Source: Vibrio hippocampi
GTDB taxonomy: Bacteria; Pseudomonadota; Gammaproteobacteria; Enterobacterales; Vibrionaceae
Direction of reading: 5' to 3'
Assembly: GCF_921292975.1 (NCBI RefSeq)
Contig: NZ_CAKLCM010000002.1
Location: 1,550,001 to 1,614,000, forward strand
DNA length: 64,000 nt
Position numbers and translations under genes: made by a program. The notes under the pieces are model-generated. The model did not search any database and was not told the origin of the DNA. It worked only from the letters and a program-made list of their open reading frames with translations. Shown here piece by piece: positions 49,469 to 60,258 of the stretch (its first letter is position 1; each line of letters starts with the position of its first letter).

Positions 49469-50401
49469 ATGCTTACTCATCTTCGCCGCTATCCATTTTT
49501 TGTTCTTGCCGCTCTTGCTTGTTTAACACCTTGGGTCTCCTCCCCTATGGCGTTAGTTTTTGGTTTTTTGCTCACCACTTTTGGTCTGGTACCGACCGAA
49601 TTGCCCATTGCTAAATTAACTAAAAAACTCTTGGCTTATTCTATTGTCGGCTTGGGTTTTGGTATTCAATTAGATCAAGCGCTCAAGGCGACCAGTGACG
49701 GAATTGGAATTATCGTTGCCACCATTTTGGGTACATTGATCATTGGCTGGTTTTTAGCAAAACGTATGGGGCTGGACAAACAGACGGGCTACCTGATTGC
49801 CTCTGGTACGGCTATCTGTGGCGGCAGCGCGATTGCGGCCGTTGCTCCTGCCATCAATGCCGACGACGAAAAGATCGCGATTTCATTAGCAACAGTGTTT
49901 GTGCTTAACTCTATCGCACTGTTTGTTTTCCCGGTTATTGGTCATGCGTTGCAACTCGATCAACATACCTTTGGCACTTGGGCGGCAATCGCGATACATG
50001 ATACCTCTTCGGTTGTGGGTGCAGCCTCCGCATATGGTGAACAAGCACTAACCACTGCAACGACGCTTAAATTGGCCCGTGCATTGTGGATTATTCCTGT
50101 TGCCTTTGTGAGTGCGCTGATTTTCCGCAGTGGACAGCGTAAAATCGCAATCCCTTACTTCATTTTATTTTATTGCATCGCTATCTTGATGAGTGATGCT
50201 CTGCCTCAATTTGAAGTGGTTTATCAATCTATCTTCGCTGTAGCCAAACAACTTTTGGTGGTTTGTCTATTTTTGATCGGTTCAAGCATCTCTGTTGGGA
50301 AGTTAAAGAAAGCCGGCAGCAAGCCTTTGGTCTTTGGGGTAACGATGTGGGTGATTATCTCGACGGTTTCTCTGAGCTGGATACTGTTTGCTTGTTACTA
50401 A
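49469..50401 (+). CDS. YeiH family (UPF0324) putative sulfate exporter
   Basis: 310 residues from the ATG at 49469 (AAGG ribosome site, 7 nt; the in-frame sequence upstream is unrelated). About 10 hydrophobic segments, with the family segments [32 protein letters not shown] and [14 protein letters not shown]. The family is only annotated as membrane transport; a sulfate or sulfite substrate is not shown from sequence. It ends 46 bp inside a possible small gene on the other strand. Confidence 0.88.
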   Translation: MLTHLRRYPFFVLAALACLTPWVSSPMALVFGFLLTTFGLVPTELPIAKLTKKLLAYSIVGLGFGIQLDQALKATSDGIGIIVATILGTLIIGWFLAKRMGLDKQTGYLIASGTAICGGSAIAAVAPAINADDEKIAISLATVFVLNSIALFVFPVIGHALQLDQHTFGTWAAIAIHDTSSVVGAASAYGEQALTTATTLKLARALWIIPVAFVSALIFRSGQRKIAIPYFILFYCIAILMSDALPQFEVVYQSIFAVAKQLLVVCLFLIGSSISVGKLKKAGSKPLVFGVTMWVIISTVSLSWILFACY

Positions 50402-50540
50402 GTTTGTTTGCTCTCAAGCGATAGCAAAGCAAAAAAGTCAAACCAAAGGCACTTAATTCAGCTAGGGCGCGCACTAAGCCATGACTTAATAGCGCTACTA
50501 TCACTTGTGCAACAATTGCTATCCCTAGTATCCAATTCAT
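50355..50540 (-). CDS. Possible small membrane protein (61 residues)
   Basis: From the ATG at 50540: [20 protein letters not shown] and a second hydrophobic stretch ([16 protein letters not shown]), then a polar Lys/Ser tail. Its 3' end overlaps the end of yeiH by 46 bp. It lies just after menE on the same strand and could be the last gene of the men unit. The start lacks a strong ribosome site (AAGGA is 13 nt away). The two-helix pattern supports it; I have no family match. Confidence 0.4.
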   Translation of the reverse strand: MNWILGIAIVAQVIVALLSHGLVRALAELSAFGLTFLLCYRLRANKLSNKQTVSSSEKPSR

Positions 50541-50616
50541 TGTTCACGCCCATCCTTATGATTTGTTCCTCATTATGATGGGCACAATACAATTTGATAA
50601 ATTCTCTTTTGGACTA

Positions 50617-52104
50617 TCAAATAACTACATAATTTGACTGTTCACGGGCAAGCCAGCGTTTCACTTCTGCACGAGAAACCTTGATTCCTTGAGACAAAAG
50701 CGCCTCGGGTATCAGCCAATAGGCGATGGGATGTTTGTACTTAACCAGGTGTGGAGCAAGTCTTTGATTCATGCTAACAACATCCGGTACCGTCTGACTT
50801 TGAATCACTGCGATTGGGCGAGCGCCAAATTCCTCATCGGCAACCGGAACAACAATGCTTTGAGTGATATCGGCAAAACGATTCAATACCGCCTCGATCT
50901 CTTCACAATGGATATTTTCTCCCCCCGAGATAAAAAGGTTGTCAGCTCGTCCGGTCACTAGCAACTCCTGCTGTTCATTCCAACAGCCAAGATCCTTGGT
51001 ATCAAACCATAACTCGCCGTCAGCCAGTAACGGTATCAATTGTCCTTGTTTGATATAGCCACAAGCGAGTGTGTCTCCAGCAACATAAATACGCTGGTCG
51101 TCAATTTTCAGCTGGCGATAGGCAATCACCGTCCCAGAAGAGATATCACGACCGATCTGCTTGACCGTTACCGTCGATGCCATTTCCGTCAGTCCATAAC
51201 CCATCCAAGTGTCGATACCTTGCTGTTTGCATGCATACAACAAGGGTTTGGGGATTTGACTGCCGCCCAGTAACACGGTTTTTAGTCGAGTTTTCCATTG
51301 TCCATCTAACACCCGCTTGAGCTGTGTTGAAACTAAAGAGGCATGCGTCACCTCGGCAATATCTTGCTGAAAATCGCCGCTAGGTAAACGTAACACTGCG
51401 CCAGAGTAGAGCCATCGCCAAACGATCGCCAATCCAGAAACATGGAACAAAGGCAAGCTTAACAACCAACTGTCAGCGTGGTTAAATTTTATCTGTTCAA
51501 GGATCCCAGCCGCAGAAGCGAGGTGAGACCGCACGGAATGTGCGACAGCTTTCGGCGAACCCGTCGAGCCGGAGGTAAAGATTATCGAGGCAATTTGTTC
51601 TTGTTGAAGATGACCGAGTCTCTCTTGAGCGTCTTCTGTTGATAAAACATCACTGATTGACGCAGCCATACTTGGTGGCGGGACCGGATTGATTAGCGCA
51701 ACATCACTCGCAATCTTTATCCACTGAATAGACCGGCAAGACAAGGCGGTGACTTCTGCCTGAACATCTCGTTCCGAAGTCAGATCCCAAACATAGGCTG
51801 TCGCCTCGCGTCGATACAAGATGTTGAGTTTGTCCACCAATAGCGTCGCTGGTTGAGGTGCGATCAAGGCGGGCTTTGCCCCGAGAGAGAGTATCGCGAG
51901 GTAAGCAAACAGCAATTGCGGGCTATTTTTACCAATCAGACAAACCACCTGTTGCTTTTGAACGCCTTGGCTTATCGCTGTTTGTCTATAAATATTGAGT
52001 GTGGTCTGTAGTTGTCCCCAACTGATGCTATCGCTGCCCCATTGGAGCGCGATAGCATGATGGCAGCGGGACGCCATGCTCAAGAAGTGTGTTGATGCTA
52101 CCAC
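50617..52104 (-). CDS. menE: o-Succinylbenzoate-CoA ligase MenE
   Basis: 495 residues; activates o-succinylbenzoate to its CoA ester. The AMP-binding core IIFTSGSTGSPKAV and the GYGLTEMAST and TGRADNLFISGGENI motifs are intact. The start is GTG at 52104, and its G is also the last base of the TAG stop of menC, a one-base overlap (TAGTG). Last pathway gene of the men operon. Confidence 0.95.
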   Translation of the reverse strand: MVASTHFLSMASRCHHAIALQWGSDSISWGQLQTTLNIYRQTAISQGVQKQQVVCLIGKNSPQLLFAYLAILSLGAKPALIAPQPATLLVDKLNILYRREATAYVWDLTSERDVQAEVTALSCRSIQWIKIASDVALINPVPPPSMAASISDVLSTEDAQERLGHLQQEQIASIIFTSGSTGSPKAVAHSVRSHLASAAGILEQIKFNHADSWLLSLPLFHVSGLAIVWRWLYSGAVLRLPSGDFQQDIAEVTHASLVSTQLKRVLDGQWKTRLKTVLLGGSQIPKPLLYACKQQGIDTWMGYGLTEMASTVTVKQIGRDISSGTVIAYRQLKIDDQRIYVAGDTLACGYIKQGQLIPLLADGELWFDTKDLGCWNEQQELLVTGRADNLFISGGENIHCEEIEAVLNRFADITQSIVVPVADEEFGARPIAVIQSQTVPDVVSMNQRLAPHLVKYKHPIAYWLIPEALLSQGIKVSRAEVKRWLAREQSNYVVI

Positions 52105-53093
52105 TATTTAGAGCACCAATAGACCTCTTGGTCTTTCAGTAATTGCAATGGCAATTTACTGCCCGGCCAAGCCACCTCTAACTGTTCGGAAAACAGTTGT
52201 AAAGTATCCAGCCCCGGCACTTCATCGGGCACTTGCCACTGAGAAAAGCGCGCCAGTTGACTTAAACCAATGCTACTTTCGAGACTGGAGCTGATAACAA
52301 CATGAATCGCCTGCTGTTGTGCATCTTTGATGATCTGCATACAGCGCTCAAGTGAACCTATCAACGTCGGCTTAATAATCAATGCTTTCACGCCAGTAAG
52401 TTGCTTGACCGAAAATTCAGGACTATCAATATTGGCCTGCAACGTTTCATCCCAAGCGATGGCAATACCCGTATCGATAGCAAAAGTGACGCTATGACCC
52501 GGTGACGCACACGGTTCTTCGATAAAGGAGATCCGTTGGCGCAAAGAGGGAGCGACATACTTGGCGAATTCTTTTGCCTTAGCAAGATCCCAAGCGCGGT
52601 TGGCATCTAAGCGCAACTCAAGATCTGGGATGGACTCTAGAAATAAACTGACCAACATACCGTCGCGAATTGCTTCATGCAGACCCACTTTGATCTTGGC
52701 GACTTTTTTACCGGGCATACGACTTAGGGCTGGCAACACTTCATCGGGGTCGCCTGTGCATAGCGGCGCTGCTCGATAGTTGCCTTCGGTAGGCAAGCGA
52801 CCATCCAATTCCATCAATGCCGCTGATAACCCAAATGCCACCGACGGATAGCATTGCTGCAAATCTAAATCGCGACCATGGCTCCAAAGCTCTAATTGCG
52901 CTTGAGCCTCGATACCCGCTTGCTCCACGGTCTCATGACTGAAACCCGGTAGCGGCGCAATTTCACCCAGCGCTGTTTGACCATCTTGTTGCAGTTCCAC
53001 TATCCAACCATGGCGTGTTGTTAGCTTCTGCTCTCTAAGAATCACACCGCTATCCATTGGCAGACGATAACGATAGAGTGTTGCTTGTCTCAT
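52104..53093 (-). CDS. menC: o-Succinylbenzoate synthase MenC
   Basis: 329 residues of the enolase superfamily; dehydrates SHCHC to o-succinylbenzoate. The catalytic Lys is in AKIKVGL, the metal ligands in LRLDANRAWD, FIEEPCA and AIAWDE, and the second Lys in LIIKPTLI. Separated from menB by 134 bp that hold two hairpins, so it may have its own expression level. Confidence 0.95.
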   Translation of the reverse strand: MRQATLYRYRLPMDSGVILREQKLTTRHGWIVELQQDGQTALGEIAPLPGFSHETVEQAGIEAQAQLELWSHGRDLDLQQCYPSVAFGLSAALMELDGRLPTEGNYRAAPLCTGDPDEVLPALSRMPGKKVAKIKVGLHEAIRDGMLVSLFLESIPDLELRLDANRAWDLAKAKEFAKYVAPSLRQRISFIEEPCASPGHSVTFAIDTGIAIAWDETLQANIDSPEFSVKQLTGVKALIIKPTLIGSLERCMQIIKDAQQQAIHVVISSSLESSIGLSQLARFSQWQVPDEVPGLDTLQLFSEQLEVAWPGSKLPLQLLKDQEVYWCSK

Positions 53094-53104
53094 GTTTATG
53101 TCCT

Positions 53105-53152
53105 ACTTCGAGCGAAGTCATCGTCACTAATCGATTTATGCGACTAGTGACG
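53105..53152 (-). other. Two hairpins in the menB-menC spacer
   Basis: ACTTC-GAGC-GAAGT (53105-53118) and CGTCACTA (53122-53129) with TAGTGACG (53145-53152). No T-run follows, so they look more like RNA stability or processing elements than terminators. The spacer also contains the likely menC ribosome site. Confidence 0.5.
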
Positions 53153-53227
53153 GTAAATGATATCTGATTTAGGCTTGGTTTTTTCGTGGGAGTTCCATCG
53201 TCAGATCACAAAATGACAACCTATCGA

Positions 53228-54094
53228 TTATGGGTTGCGCGGGAACTTATTGAAGTCCGGTCGACGCTTTTCATTAAAGGCGTTGCGTCCTTCTTGTCCC
53301 TCATCGGTCATATAGAACATCATCGTGGCATTGCCTGCTAATTCTTGTAAACCGGCCTGACCGTCACAATCCGCATTAAGCGCCGCTTTCAAGCAGCGAA
53401 GCGCCATTGGGCTATGTTGCAGCACCTCACGACACCAGCGAACCGTCTCTTTTTCCAAGTCAGCCAGCGGTACTACCGTGTTGATCAGTCCCATATCCAA
53501 CGCTTCTTGTGCATCATAGAAACGGCACAGGAACCAGATTTCACGTGCTTTTTTCTGACCAACGATTCGAGCCATATACGATGCACCCCAACCGCCATCA
53601 AATGAGCCCACTTTAGGCCCAGTCTGACCAAACTGGGCGTTCTCAGCAGCAATCGTCAGATCACACATCATATGCAAAACATGACCGCCGCCAACAGCCC
53701 AACCCGCGACAGAGGCAATAACAGGTTTAGGACAAGTACGAATTTGGCGTTGGAAATCGAGCACATTCAAGTGATGTGTGCCAGTATCATCTTTGTAGCC
53801 GCCGTAATCACCACGAATACTTTGATCGCCACCAGAGCAAAATGCTTTTTCACCAAGACCAGAGAGAATAATCACACCAACTTGCTCATCATAACGGGCG
53901 TCAGCCAGCGCCTTCATCATTTCCATTACCGTTTGTGGTCGAAATGCGTTATGTACTTGAGGGCGAGCGATGGTAATTTTGGCGATGCCATCCACGGACT
54001 TGTGATAGTGAATATCTTCAAACCCTTGTTCTACCAAATTCCACTCTACCGGTTGATAAAGCTCTTGCTCTGTGAGTCCAACTGTTTTAGCCAT
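53228..54094 (-). CDS. menB: 1,4-Dihydroxy-2-naphthoyl-CoA synthase MenB
   Basis: 288 residues from the ATG at 54094 ([18 protein letters not shown]); the ORF continues upstream in frame, but those codons are in the menH spacer and are unrelated. Crotonase fold with [36 protein letters not shown] and [12 protein letters not shown], typical MenB motifs. Cyclises OSB-CoA to DHNA-CoA. It follows menH by 25 bp. Confidence 0.96.
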   Translation of the reverse strand: MAKTVGLTEQELYQPVEWNLVEQGFEDIHYHKSVDGIAKITIARPQVHNAFRPQTVMEMMKALADARYDEQVGVIILSGLGEKAFCSGGDQSIRGDYGGYKDDTGTHHLNVLDFQRQIRTCPKPVIASVAGWAVGGGHVLHMMCDLTIAAENAQFGQTGPKVGSFDGGWGASYMARIVGQKKAREIWFLCRFYDAQEALDMGLINTVVPLADLEKETVRWCREVLQHSPMALRCLKAALNADCDGQAGLQELAGNATMMFYMTDEGQEGRNAFNEKRRPDFNKFPRNP

Positions 54095-54119
54095 GTTCCT
54101 GTTCCAAATTGAGTCCCAT

Positions 54120-54962
54120 TCAAGTCGTGGGAGTGATTCCAATATAATCAAACAACGCCTGCGCGAACGCTTCAGGTTGCTCGTGATGGACATTATGCCC
54201 AGCGCCATCAACCACCCGATGAGTTAGCTGGCTGTTTACAGCTAAATCAGAGAATTTTCGGTCTTTTTGCCCACTGATATAGAGTGGTTTTTTATCATTA
54301 TCAAACCGAAGAGAGTTGATGGATTTCAATACGTTATTTTGATGTCCTAATGACGTTCGCATCAACATTAGTGACAAAGAGCGCCCAAGATTACCACTGC
54401 GTAAGCGAATCAAATCTTGTCTTTGCGCATGATTTAATGAAGAAAATACCGGTTGTTGATACCAATCGAGTAAAACTTCTTCAATCGGTTGCCTCTCAAA
54501 TCGATGTGCCCATTCTAAGTCATGCTTTAAGCGCTGCTGCTTTTGCTCTTGAGAAGCTAAACCGAAGTGACCTCCTTCAATGATGAGACCTGCAATATTA
54601 ATACCAGTTGCCGATCGACTCTCCAGTGTCTTGCTATCAGAAAAATAGCTCATTAGTACACGAGCCCCTAATGAGTAACCAATCAAATAAACCGTGACAT
54701 TTTCATTCAAGGCCTTGTTTTTTATTACATTATCAATAGTGTCTATGACCTGTTTTCCCGCATCAACAAGGTCATCACACGTATGATGACCACTCAATCC
54801 ATGACCGGGCAAATCAATCAGTAAACGATGAAACTGTGAGCATAAAGTCGATACGGCTTGCCAATCATTGCCATCGCCAAGAAACCCATGAACAAACACC
54901 ATCATAGTGCAAGGTTTCTGGGTTTCCTCTAAATCGCTGGGGATAAACCGGTGAGCTAGCAT
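54120..54962 (-). CDS. menH: SHCHC synthase MenH
   Basis: 280 residues, alpha/beta-hydrolase fold. Oxyanion motif VHGFLGDG, nucleophile Ser in GYSLGARVL and His in [10 protein letters not shown]. It removes pyruvate from SEPHCHC. The ATG at 54962 overlaps the last 7 bp of menD, a translational coupling layout. MenH can be hard to tell from other hydrolases by motif, but the operon position settles it. Confidence 0.92.
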   Translation of the reverse strand: MLAHRFIPSDLEETQKPCTMMVFVHGFLGDGNDWQAVSTLCSQFHRLLIDLPGHGLSGHHTCDDLVDAGKQVIDTIDNVIKNKALNENVTVYLIGYSLGARVLMSYFSDSKTLESRSATGINIAGLIIEGGHFGLASQEQKQQRLKHDLEWAHRFERQPIEEVLLDWYQQPVFSSLNHAQRQDLIRLRSGNLGRSLSLMLMRTSLGHQNNVLKSINSLRFDNDKKPLYISGQKDRKFSDLAVNSQLTHRVVDGAGHNVHHEQPEAFAQALFDYIGITPTT

Positions 54963-56671
54963 AAATTTGATGCAGATTCGATTTGTGCACCGATCTGCTT
55001 TATTAATTGACTCACTTGGTCTGAGGGAGTCACCACTTCAATGAATAATGCGCCTGTCCCTTGGGTAAGATGTCGTGACAGTGCCGTGTTTAACTCCGCT
55101 GGAGTTTGCGGCTGAATATAACCCAAGCCAAATTGCGCAGCAGCATGCTCAAAATTAAGATGGTGAGGCATTTGATAGAGGCTGGATTTGTGCTCCGCTG
55201 GAACCGGCAGCATATCGAAGATCGCACCACCGTTATTGTTCGTCACAACGATAACCGTTGGCGTTTCAGTATCGGAAAAGAGCGCTAACGAGTTAAGGTC
55301 ATAAAGTAACGAGGTATCTCCTAAATACAACGCAGTTGGAACGGAGTTGGCGCGGATAACCCCAGCCGCCGTGGCGACAAGTCCATCAATCCCCGATGCG
55401 CCGCGATTGGAAAACACCGATAACTCAGGCACTTTTACCAACATATCCAACAAACGGACAATCATGCTATTGCCGATAAACAGCTGTGTCGATACCGGGA
55501 GAGATTCCACCGATAGCGCAACATCAAGCTCCGTTAACGCTTGCGATGGTTGATAACACGCTCGCGTTTTTTGTGCCGCCTCCGTTAATGCCTCAGCCCA
55601 AGCGAAATGCTCACTCTGCTCTTCGCCTGATTGATAGTGACTAACAAAATCCGTTGCTGAAAGCTGCCAATGCGTCTGCGGTAAATGGTCGGGGTTGAGA
55701 TTGTCTCGCTGAGGACAAATCAACGCATACGCACAGCCGGACAAGACTTGTTGCTTTATCCACACCAACAAACGCTTAGAAACCAATTGGCTACCAAATT
55801 GCACAATCATATTGGCTTGAGACAGCATTCGATTGGCATCGGTATTTCGCAGCCAAATATCATAGCTCTGCCACTTATCGCTAACGCCACTTTGCGGATC
55901 ACACAGCACTGGCCATCCCAGTTTCAATGCAAAGTCACGAGCGGCTTGAGCGTTTTTCTTGTCCAGATTACCAACGACGATCACGCCTTTACTTTGCACG
56001 AGTTTTTGCCAGTGCGGTAAGGTAGCCAAATTCAATCTATCCGCGACAAAGCGGTGGCTATACACGCTATCGGAGCAACGCCAAGCACTCACGGTCTCGG
56101 TGTATGAGGCAAACTGTTGACCGGCATCATCGCCATATAATGGTTCGGGGAAAGGACAATTAATGTGAATACTGCCACCGAGTTGCTGCTGTTGGGCAAT
56201 GGTGTGGTCCAAACTGGTTAATAACCAATTAAGACTTACCTGAGTAGTTGGGCTGGGCAGAAAAAGATGGCTGGTAACATGGTGGGTAAACACGTTTTGT
56301 TGATCAATCGCTTGATTGGCACCACATCCAATCAGGTCAACCGGTCTATCCGCGGTCAGCAAGATAAGCCGCTCTCGGGTCAGATTAGACTCGGCGACCG
56401 CGGGCAGTAAATTGGCGACGGCGGTTCCAGACGTGACAATCACAGCCACCGCTTGCTCAGTCACTTTGGCAATACCGAGCGCCAAAAAGCCTAATCCGCG
56501 TTCATCAAAATGGGTATGTATGGTCAAATCCGGATGTTTTGCGGCTTCCAGTGTTAATGGTGTGGAGCGTGAGCCTGGTGCGATACAAACATGCCTTACT
56601 CCTTGTCGATACAGTTCTTCAATGAGCGTTGCTGTCCAAATACGATTTAAAACCGCTTGCTGCTGACTCAT
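54956..56671 (-). CDS. menD: SEPHCHC synthase MenD
   Basis: 571 residues, thiamine diphosphate enzyme. IAPGSRSTPLTLEAAKHP at the N-terminus, and SNRGASGIDGLVATAAG and the DTSLLYDLNSLAL / NNNGGAIF region for cofactor and metal binding. It joins 2-oxoglutarate to isochorismate. The ATG at 56671 overlaps the menF stop by 4 bp (ATGA). Confidence 0.97.
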   Translation of the reverse strand: MSQQQAVLNRIWTATLIEELYRQGVRHVCIAPGSRSTPLTLEAAKHPDLTIHTHFDERGLGFLALGIAKVTEQAVAVIVTSGTAVANLLPAVAESNLTRERLILLTADRPVDLIGCGANQAIDQQNVFTHHVTSHLFLPSPTTQVSLNWLLTSLDHTIAQQQQLGGSIHINCPFPEPLYGDDAGQQFASYTETVSAWRCSDSVYSHRFVADRLNLATLPHWQKLVQSKGVIVVGNLDKKNAQAARDFALKLGWPVLCDPQSGVSDKWQSYDIWLRNTDANRMLSQANMIVQFGSQLVSKRLLVWIKQQVLSGCAYALICPQRDNLNPDHLPQTHWQLSATDFVSHYQSGEEQSEHFAWAEALTEAAQKTRACYQPSQALTELDVALSVESLPVSTQLFIGNSMIVRLLDMLVKVPELSVFSNRGASGIDGLVATAAGVIRANSVPTALYLGDTSLLYDLNSLALFSDTETPTVIVVTNNNGGAIFDMLPVPAEHKSSLYQMPHHLNFEHAAAQFGLGYIQPQTPAELNTALSRHLTQGTGALFIEVVTPSDQVSQLIKQIGAQIESASNLC

Positions 56672-58023
56672 GAAGCCACTCCAAGGTATGGATTATCCGA
56701 AATTAAGCTCAGTAATGTTTGCATTTTCTTATCCAGTTCATGCCATTCATGCTCGGCGACCGACCCGGGGACAATCCCTGCTCCAGCAAACAATTGGCAT
56801 TGTCTTCCTGACACCATCGCACTTCGAATAGAGACACAAAACTCCGCCTTTTTATGACTGAGATAGCCGACAGAACCTGCGTACCAACCTCGCGCAAAAG
56901 GCTCATGCTGAGCGATATATTCCAGGGCTTGTTGGCGCGGTAAACCGGCGACCGCAGCCGTCGGCTGTAATGCTTTTAATAATTGCACGCCATTGATTCC
57001 AGGTTGCAACACCGCACTGATACTTCTTTTTAGATGTTGTACGCTGCGCAAACGCACCAACTGGCAGGTATTATCGACCACTACCGACTCCGAGAATGGC
57101 TGTAAACTAGTAATGACATCATCAACGACATATTGATTTTCATTCACGTTTTTGACGTCTTGAGTCAACCAATTGGCTAACTCTAAATCTTGCGATGCAC
57201 TGTCACCACGACCAATGGTTCCAGCCAGCGCTTCTGTCTCCAAATCCCTATCGATACGACGATATAAACGCTCAGGCGTTGAGCCAATAAAACAGTGGCT
57301 CTTAGACAGGGACATCAAAAAGTGAAAGCTGTTGTGATTAGCCAGAACACTGGCTTTAAGAAACTGAGCCCCGGTCATTGATGAGGACAAGTGAATTTCC
57401 GTTTTTCTTGCCAGCACGACTTTCTCAAACTTCTGCGCACAAATATTGTCGAGCGCATCATCGACCAACGTTTGCCATTGTTTACGCTCTGGTGTGTGAT
57501 GACAGGCGACGACTTCGTTAGACAGTGGCGTCAACTCAACCGTTTCAGCTATCAGCTGCGATAACGCTTGTATTGTCACCTGCTTGTTTAAACCAATATT
57601 AGCGGCAAGATACCATTGGTGGTCTATACGGATAAGTTCTATCTGAGGCAAAAAAAACAGCGCCGACATACAGCGAGGATTTTTATCCGTCTGACCATCA
57701 AAAGAACGCCCGCCCCAAACCCTCTGGTTTTCGGCCAAAATTGTGTAGGCTGGCGCTGGATCGCTGAAGGTGTGTAGTTGACCAAGTGCAACCACCTCTT
57801 CCCTTGCATCTCTCGTCTGCCAATAAAATTTTGGAAAATGCGGTTGAGCCTCGAGCCAATCGATCATACCCACTGTTGGAGCCGAAGAGAGCGCAAGTTC
57901 CAAACGGCGAACTCCAGTCGGGGCCGTTTTAATCTGCTCGATAAGCTGTGAAATGACGTGTTTTAATTGAGACAAATCAACCTCAAAACTAAGATTTTTA
58001 CTGTTACCATAAAGGGTTATCAC
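56668..58023 (-). CDS. menF: Isochorismate synthase MenF
   Basis: 451 residues; converts chorismate to isochorismate, the entry to menaquinone synthesis. The chorismate-binding core is C-terminal: KVVLARKTEIHL, GSTPERLYRR, ETEALAGTIGRG and FARGWYAGSVGYLS. The start is GTG at 58023. First gene of the operon, with its stop overlapping menD. No known box seen upstream in the 280-bp gap to alaA. Confidence 0.95.
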   Translation of the reverse strand: MITLYGNSKNLSFEVDLSQLKHVISQLIEQIKTAPTGVRRLELALSSAPTVGMIDWLEAQPHFPKFYWQTRDAREEVVALGQLHTFSDPAPAYTILAENQRVWGGRSFDGQTDKNPRCMSALFFLPQIELIRIDHQWYLAANIGLNKQVTIQALSQLIAETVELTPLSNEVVACHHTPERKQWQTLVDDALDNICAQKFEKVVLARKTEIHLSSSMTGAQFLKASVLANHNSFHFLMSLSKSHCFIGSTPERLYRRIDRDLETEALAGTIGRGDSASQDLELANWLTQDVKNVNENQYVVDDVITSLQPFSESVVVDNTCQLVRLRSVQHLKRSISAVLQPGINGVQLLKALQPTAAVAGLPRQQALEYIAQHEPFARGWYAGSVGYLSHKKAEFCVSIRSAMVSGRQCQLFAGAGIVPGSVAEHEWHELDKKMQTLLSLISDNPYLGVAS

Positions 58024-58305
58024 CGAGTACTCTAAGTATACTGCCTCTTGAGATCAAGTCTATCTGACTACACAACCTAAAGATGCGAGCTTTCTCGTTA
58101 TACTCAAGTCGCCAGTTTAGGGTTCATGTGCAGCTAACAATGATAACGTTGAGCGGATGCCCTCAGTATAGCAAACGACTAACTCATTGATTTTATGAAC
58201 ACACCTTTGCTATTGCTCGCCATCTGAGCTACAGATTTTTATTCTATAAAACGCCAAATTAGTGTAACTTGGTAAAAATAATGACTACTTTCTAGGAATC
58301 AAGCA

Positions 58306-59520
58306 ATGAAAAATATCGAGATGTCGTCAAAACTCGATAATGTCTGCTACGACATTAGGGGTCCTGTACTCAAACATGCTAAAAGAATGGAAGAAGAGGG
58401 ACATAAAATCCTGAAACTCAACATTGGCAACCCCGCCCCATTTGGTTTCAATGCTCCTGATGAAATTTTGGTCGATGTCATCCGTAATCTCCCGACTTCT
58501 CAAGGTTATTGCGATTCCAAGGGTATATATTCAGCCCGCAAGGCCGTGGTTCAACATTATCAGCGCAAAGGGATACACACCCTAGACGTTGAAGATGTCT
58601 ATATTGGTAATGGTGTTTCTGAGCTTATTGTAATGGCAATGCAAGCCTTGCTGAACAACAACGATGAAATGTTGGTTCCCGCTCCTGATTACCCACTTTG
58701 GACGGCAGCCGTTTCATTGTCGGGCGGAAAAGCTGTCCATTATATCTGTGATGAACAAGCCGATTGGTATCCCGATCTTGAGGATATCAAGAGCAAGATT
58801 ACCCCAAAAACACGGGGTATTGTTCTTATCAATCCAAACAACCCAACCGGTGCGGTCTATAGCCGTGATTTCTTATTAGAAATCGTTGAGATTGCGCGTC
58901 AACACAAGTTGATTATCTTCGCGGATGAGATCTACGACAAAGTTCTCTATGACGGTGCGACTCATACTTCGGTCGCCACATTGACGGACGACGTCTTGGT
59001 GATGACTTTTAACGGCATATCAAAAGCCTACCGTGTTTGTGGCTTCCGTGGCGGATGGATGTTCCTAACGGGTCCGAAAGAACTGGCCACTGGCTATATC
59101 AATGGGTTGGAAATGCTCGCCTCTATGCGTTTGTGTGCCAACGTGCCTATGCAGCACGCCATTCAGACCGCATTAGGGGGCTATCAAAGTATCAATGAAC
59201 TCATCCTGCCTGGAGGTCGATTACTGGAACAGAGAGATAAGGCTTTTGAGCTAATCACTCAAATTCCGGGTATCAGTTGTGTCAAACCGAAAGGTGCTAT
59301 GTATCTATTCCCGAAAATCGACACCAAAAAATACAATATCGTCGATGACCAACGCATGGTACTGGACTTCTTAAAACAAGAGAAAGTCCTGATGGTGCAA
59401 GGCACGGGCTTTAACTGGCCGAAACCAGACCATTTCCGTATCGTCACCCTTCCCCATGTGGAAGATTTGGAAATGGCGATTGGACGCTTTGAGCGATTCT
59501 TGTCGACATATAGCCAATAA
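58306..59520 (+). CDS. alaA: Alanine aminotransferase AlaA
   Basis: 404 residues, class I/II PLP aminotransferase. INPNNPTGAVY, IFADEIYDKVLYD, and the PLP lysine in GISKAYRVCGFRGGW. Starts MKNIEMSSKLDNVCYDIRGPV, the AlaA/YfbQ N-terminus, so glutamate-pyruvate transamination is the likely activity. An AGGAATC ribosome site precedes the ATG. In E. coli it also precedes yfbR. Confidence 0.93.
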   Translation: MKNIEMSSKLDNVCYDIRGPVLKHAKRMEEEGHKILKLNIGNPAPFGFNAPDEILVDVIRNLPTSQGYCDSKGIYSARKAVVQHYQRKGIHTLDVEDVYIGNGVSELIVMAMQALLNNNDEMLVPAPDYPLWTAAVSLSGGKAVHYICDEQADWYPDLEDIKSKITPKTRGIVLINPNNPTGAVYSRDFLLEIVEIARQHKLIIFADEIYDKVLYDGATHTSVATLTDDVLVMTFNGISKAYRVCGFRGGWMFLTGPKELATGYINGLEMLASMRLCANVPMQHAIQTALGGYQSINELILPGGRLLEQRDKAFELITQIPGISCVKPKGAMYLFPKIDTKKYNIVDDQRMVLDFLKQEKVLMVQGTGFNWPKPDHFRIVTLPHVEDLEMAIGRFERFLSTYSQ

Positions 59521-59606
59521 CGCTTTCATATCATCACGTTAACGCCTATTCTTAAACACACGCTTTCGAGCGTGTGTTGTTTTTTTAGCTCTAAGGATAG
59601 TCGCCA

Positions 59607-60191
59607 ATGAAACAAAGCCACTTTTTTGCCCACTTGGCCCGTATGAAACTGATTCAACGCTGGCCATTAATGCGCTCCATCTCAACCGAAAACATTTCCG
59701 AGCACAGCCTACAAGTGGCGTTCGTCGCTCACGCATTGGCCATCATCAAAAACAAAAAGTTTGCGGGCAATACTCACCCTGAACGTATCGCGATCTTGGC
59801 CATGTACCATGATGTCAGTGAAGTATTAACCGGTGATTTACCCACACCAGTCAAATACTTTAATCCTGATATCGCCAAAGAATATAAGAAGATTGAGACG
59901 GCCGCAGAAGAGAAACTGATCTCCATGTTGCCAGAAGAGCTGCAAGAGGATTTTAAGCCTTTCTTAATATCCGACTATAGCCACGAAGAAGATCGGCAAA
60001 TCGTCAAACAAGCGGACTCGATATGTGCCTATCTCAAATGCCTAGAAGAACTGAGTGCAGGCAATCATGAGTTTGCCCTTGCTAAAAGACGCTTAGAAAA
60101 AACCTTGGCAGACAAAAGGACACCCGAGATGGATTACTTTCTCCAAACTTTTGCCGCCAGCTTTGAATTATCCCTCGACGAAATCAGTTAA
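59607..60191 (+). CDS. yfbR: 5'-Deoxynucleotidase YfbR
   Basis: 194 residues, HD-domain phosphohydrolase. The metal motif [13 protein letters not shown] and [18 protein letters not shown] are intact; the C-terminal third is helical. It dephosphorylates deoxynucleoside monophosphates. It follows alaA by 86 bp on the same strand, and dgt follows, so two deoxynucleotide-degrading genes are adjacent. Confidence 0.94.
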   Translation: MKQSHFFAHLARMKLIQRWPLMRSISTENISEHSLQVAFVAHALAIIKNKKFAGNTHPERIAILAMYHDVSEVLTGDLPTPVKYFNPDIAKEYKKIETAAEEKLISMLPEELQEDFKPFLISDYSHEEDRQIVKQADSICAYLKCLEELSAGNHEFALAKRRLEKTLADKRTPEMDYFLQTFAASFELSLDEIS

Positions 60192-60258
60192 CTGAGCCGC
60201 TTAACGATGTGACAAACCATGTAAAAACGATGTGAAGAAAGATATGAAGGAAGTCTAG

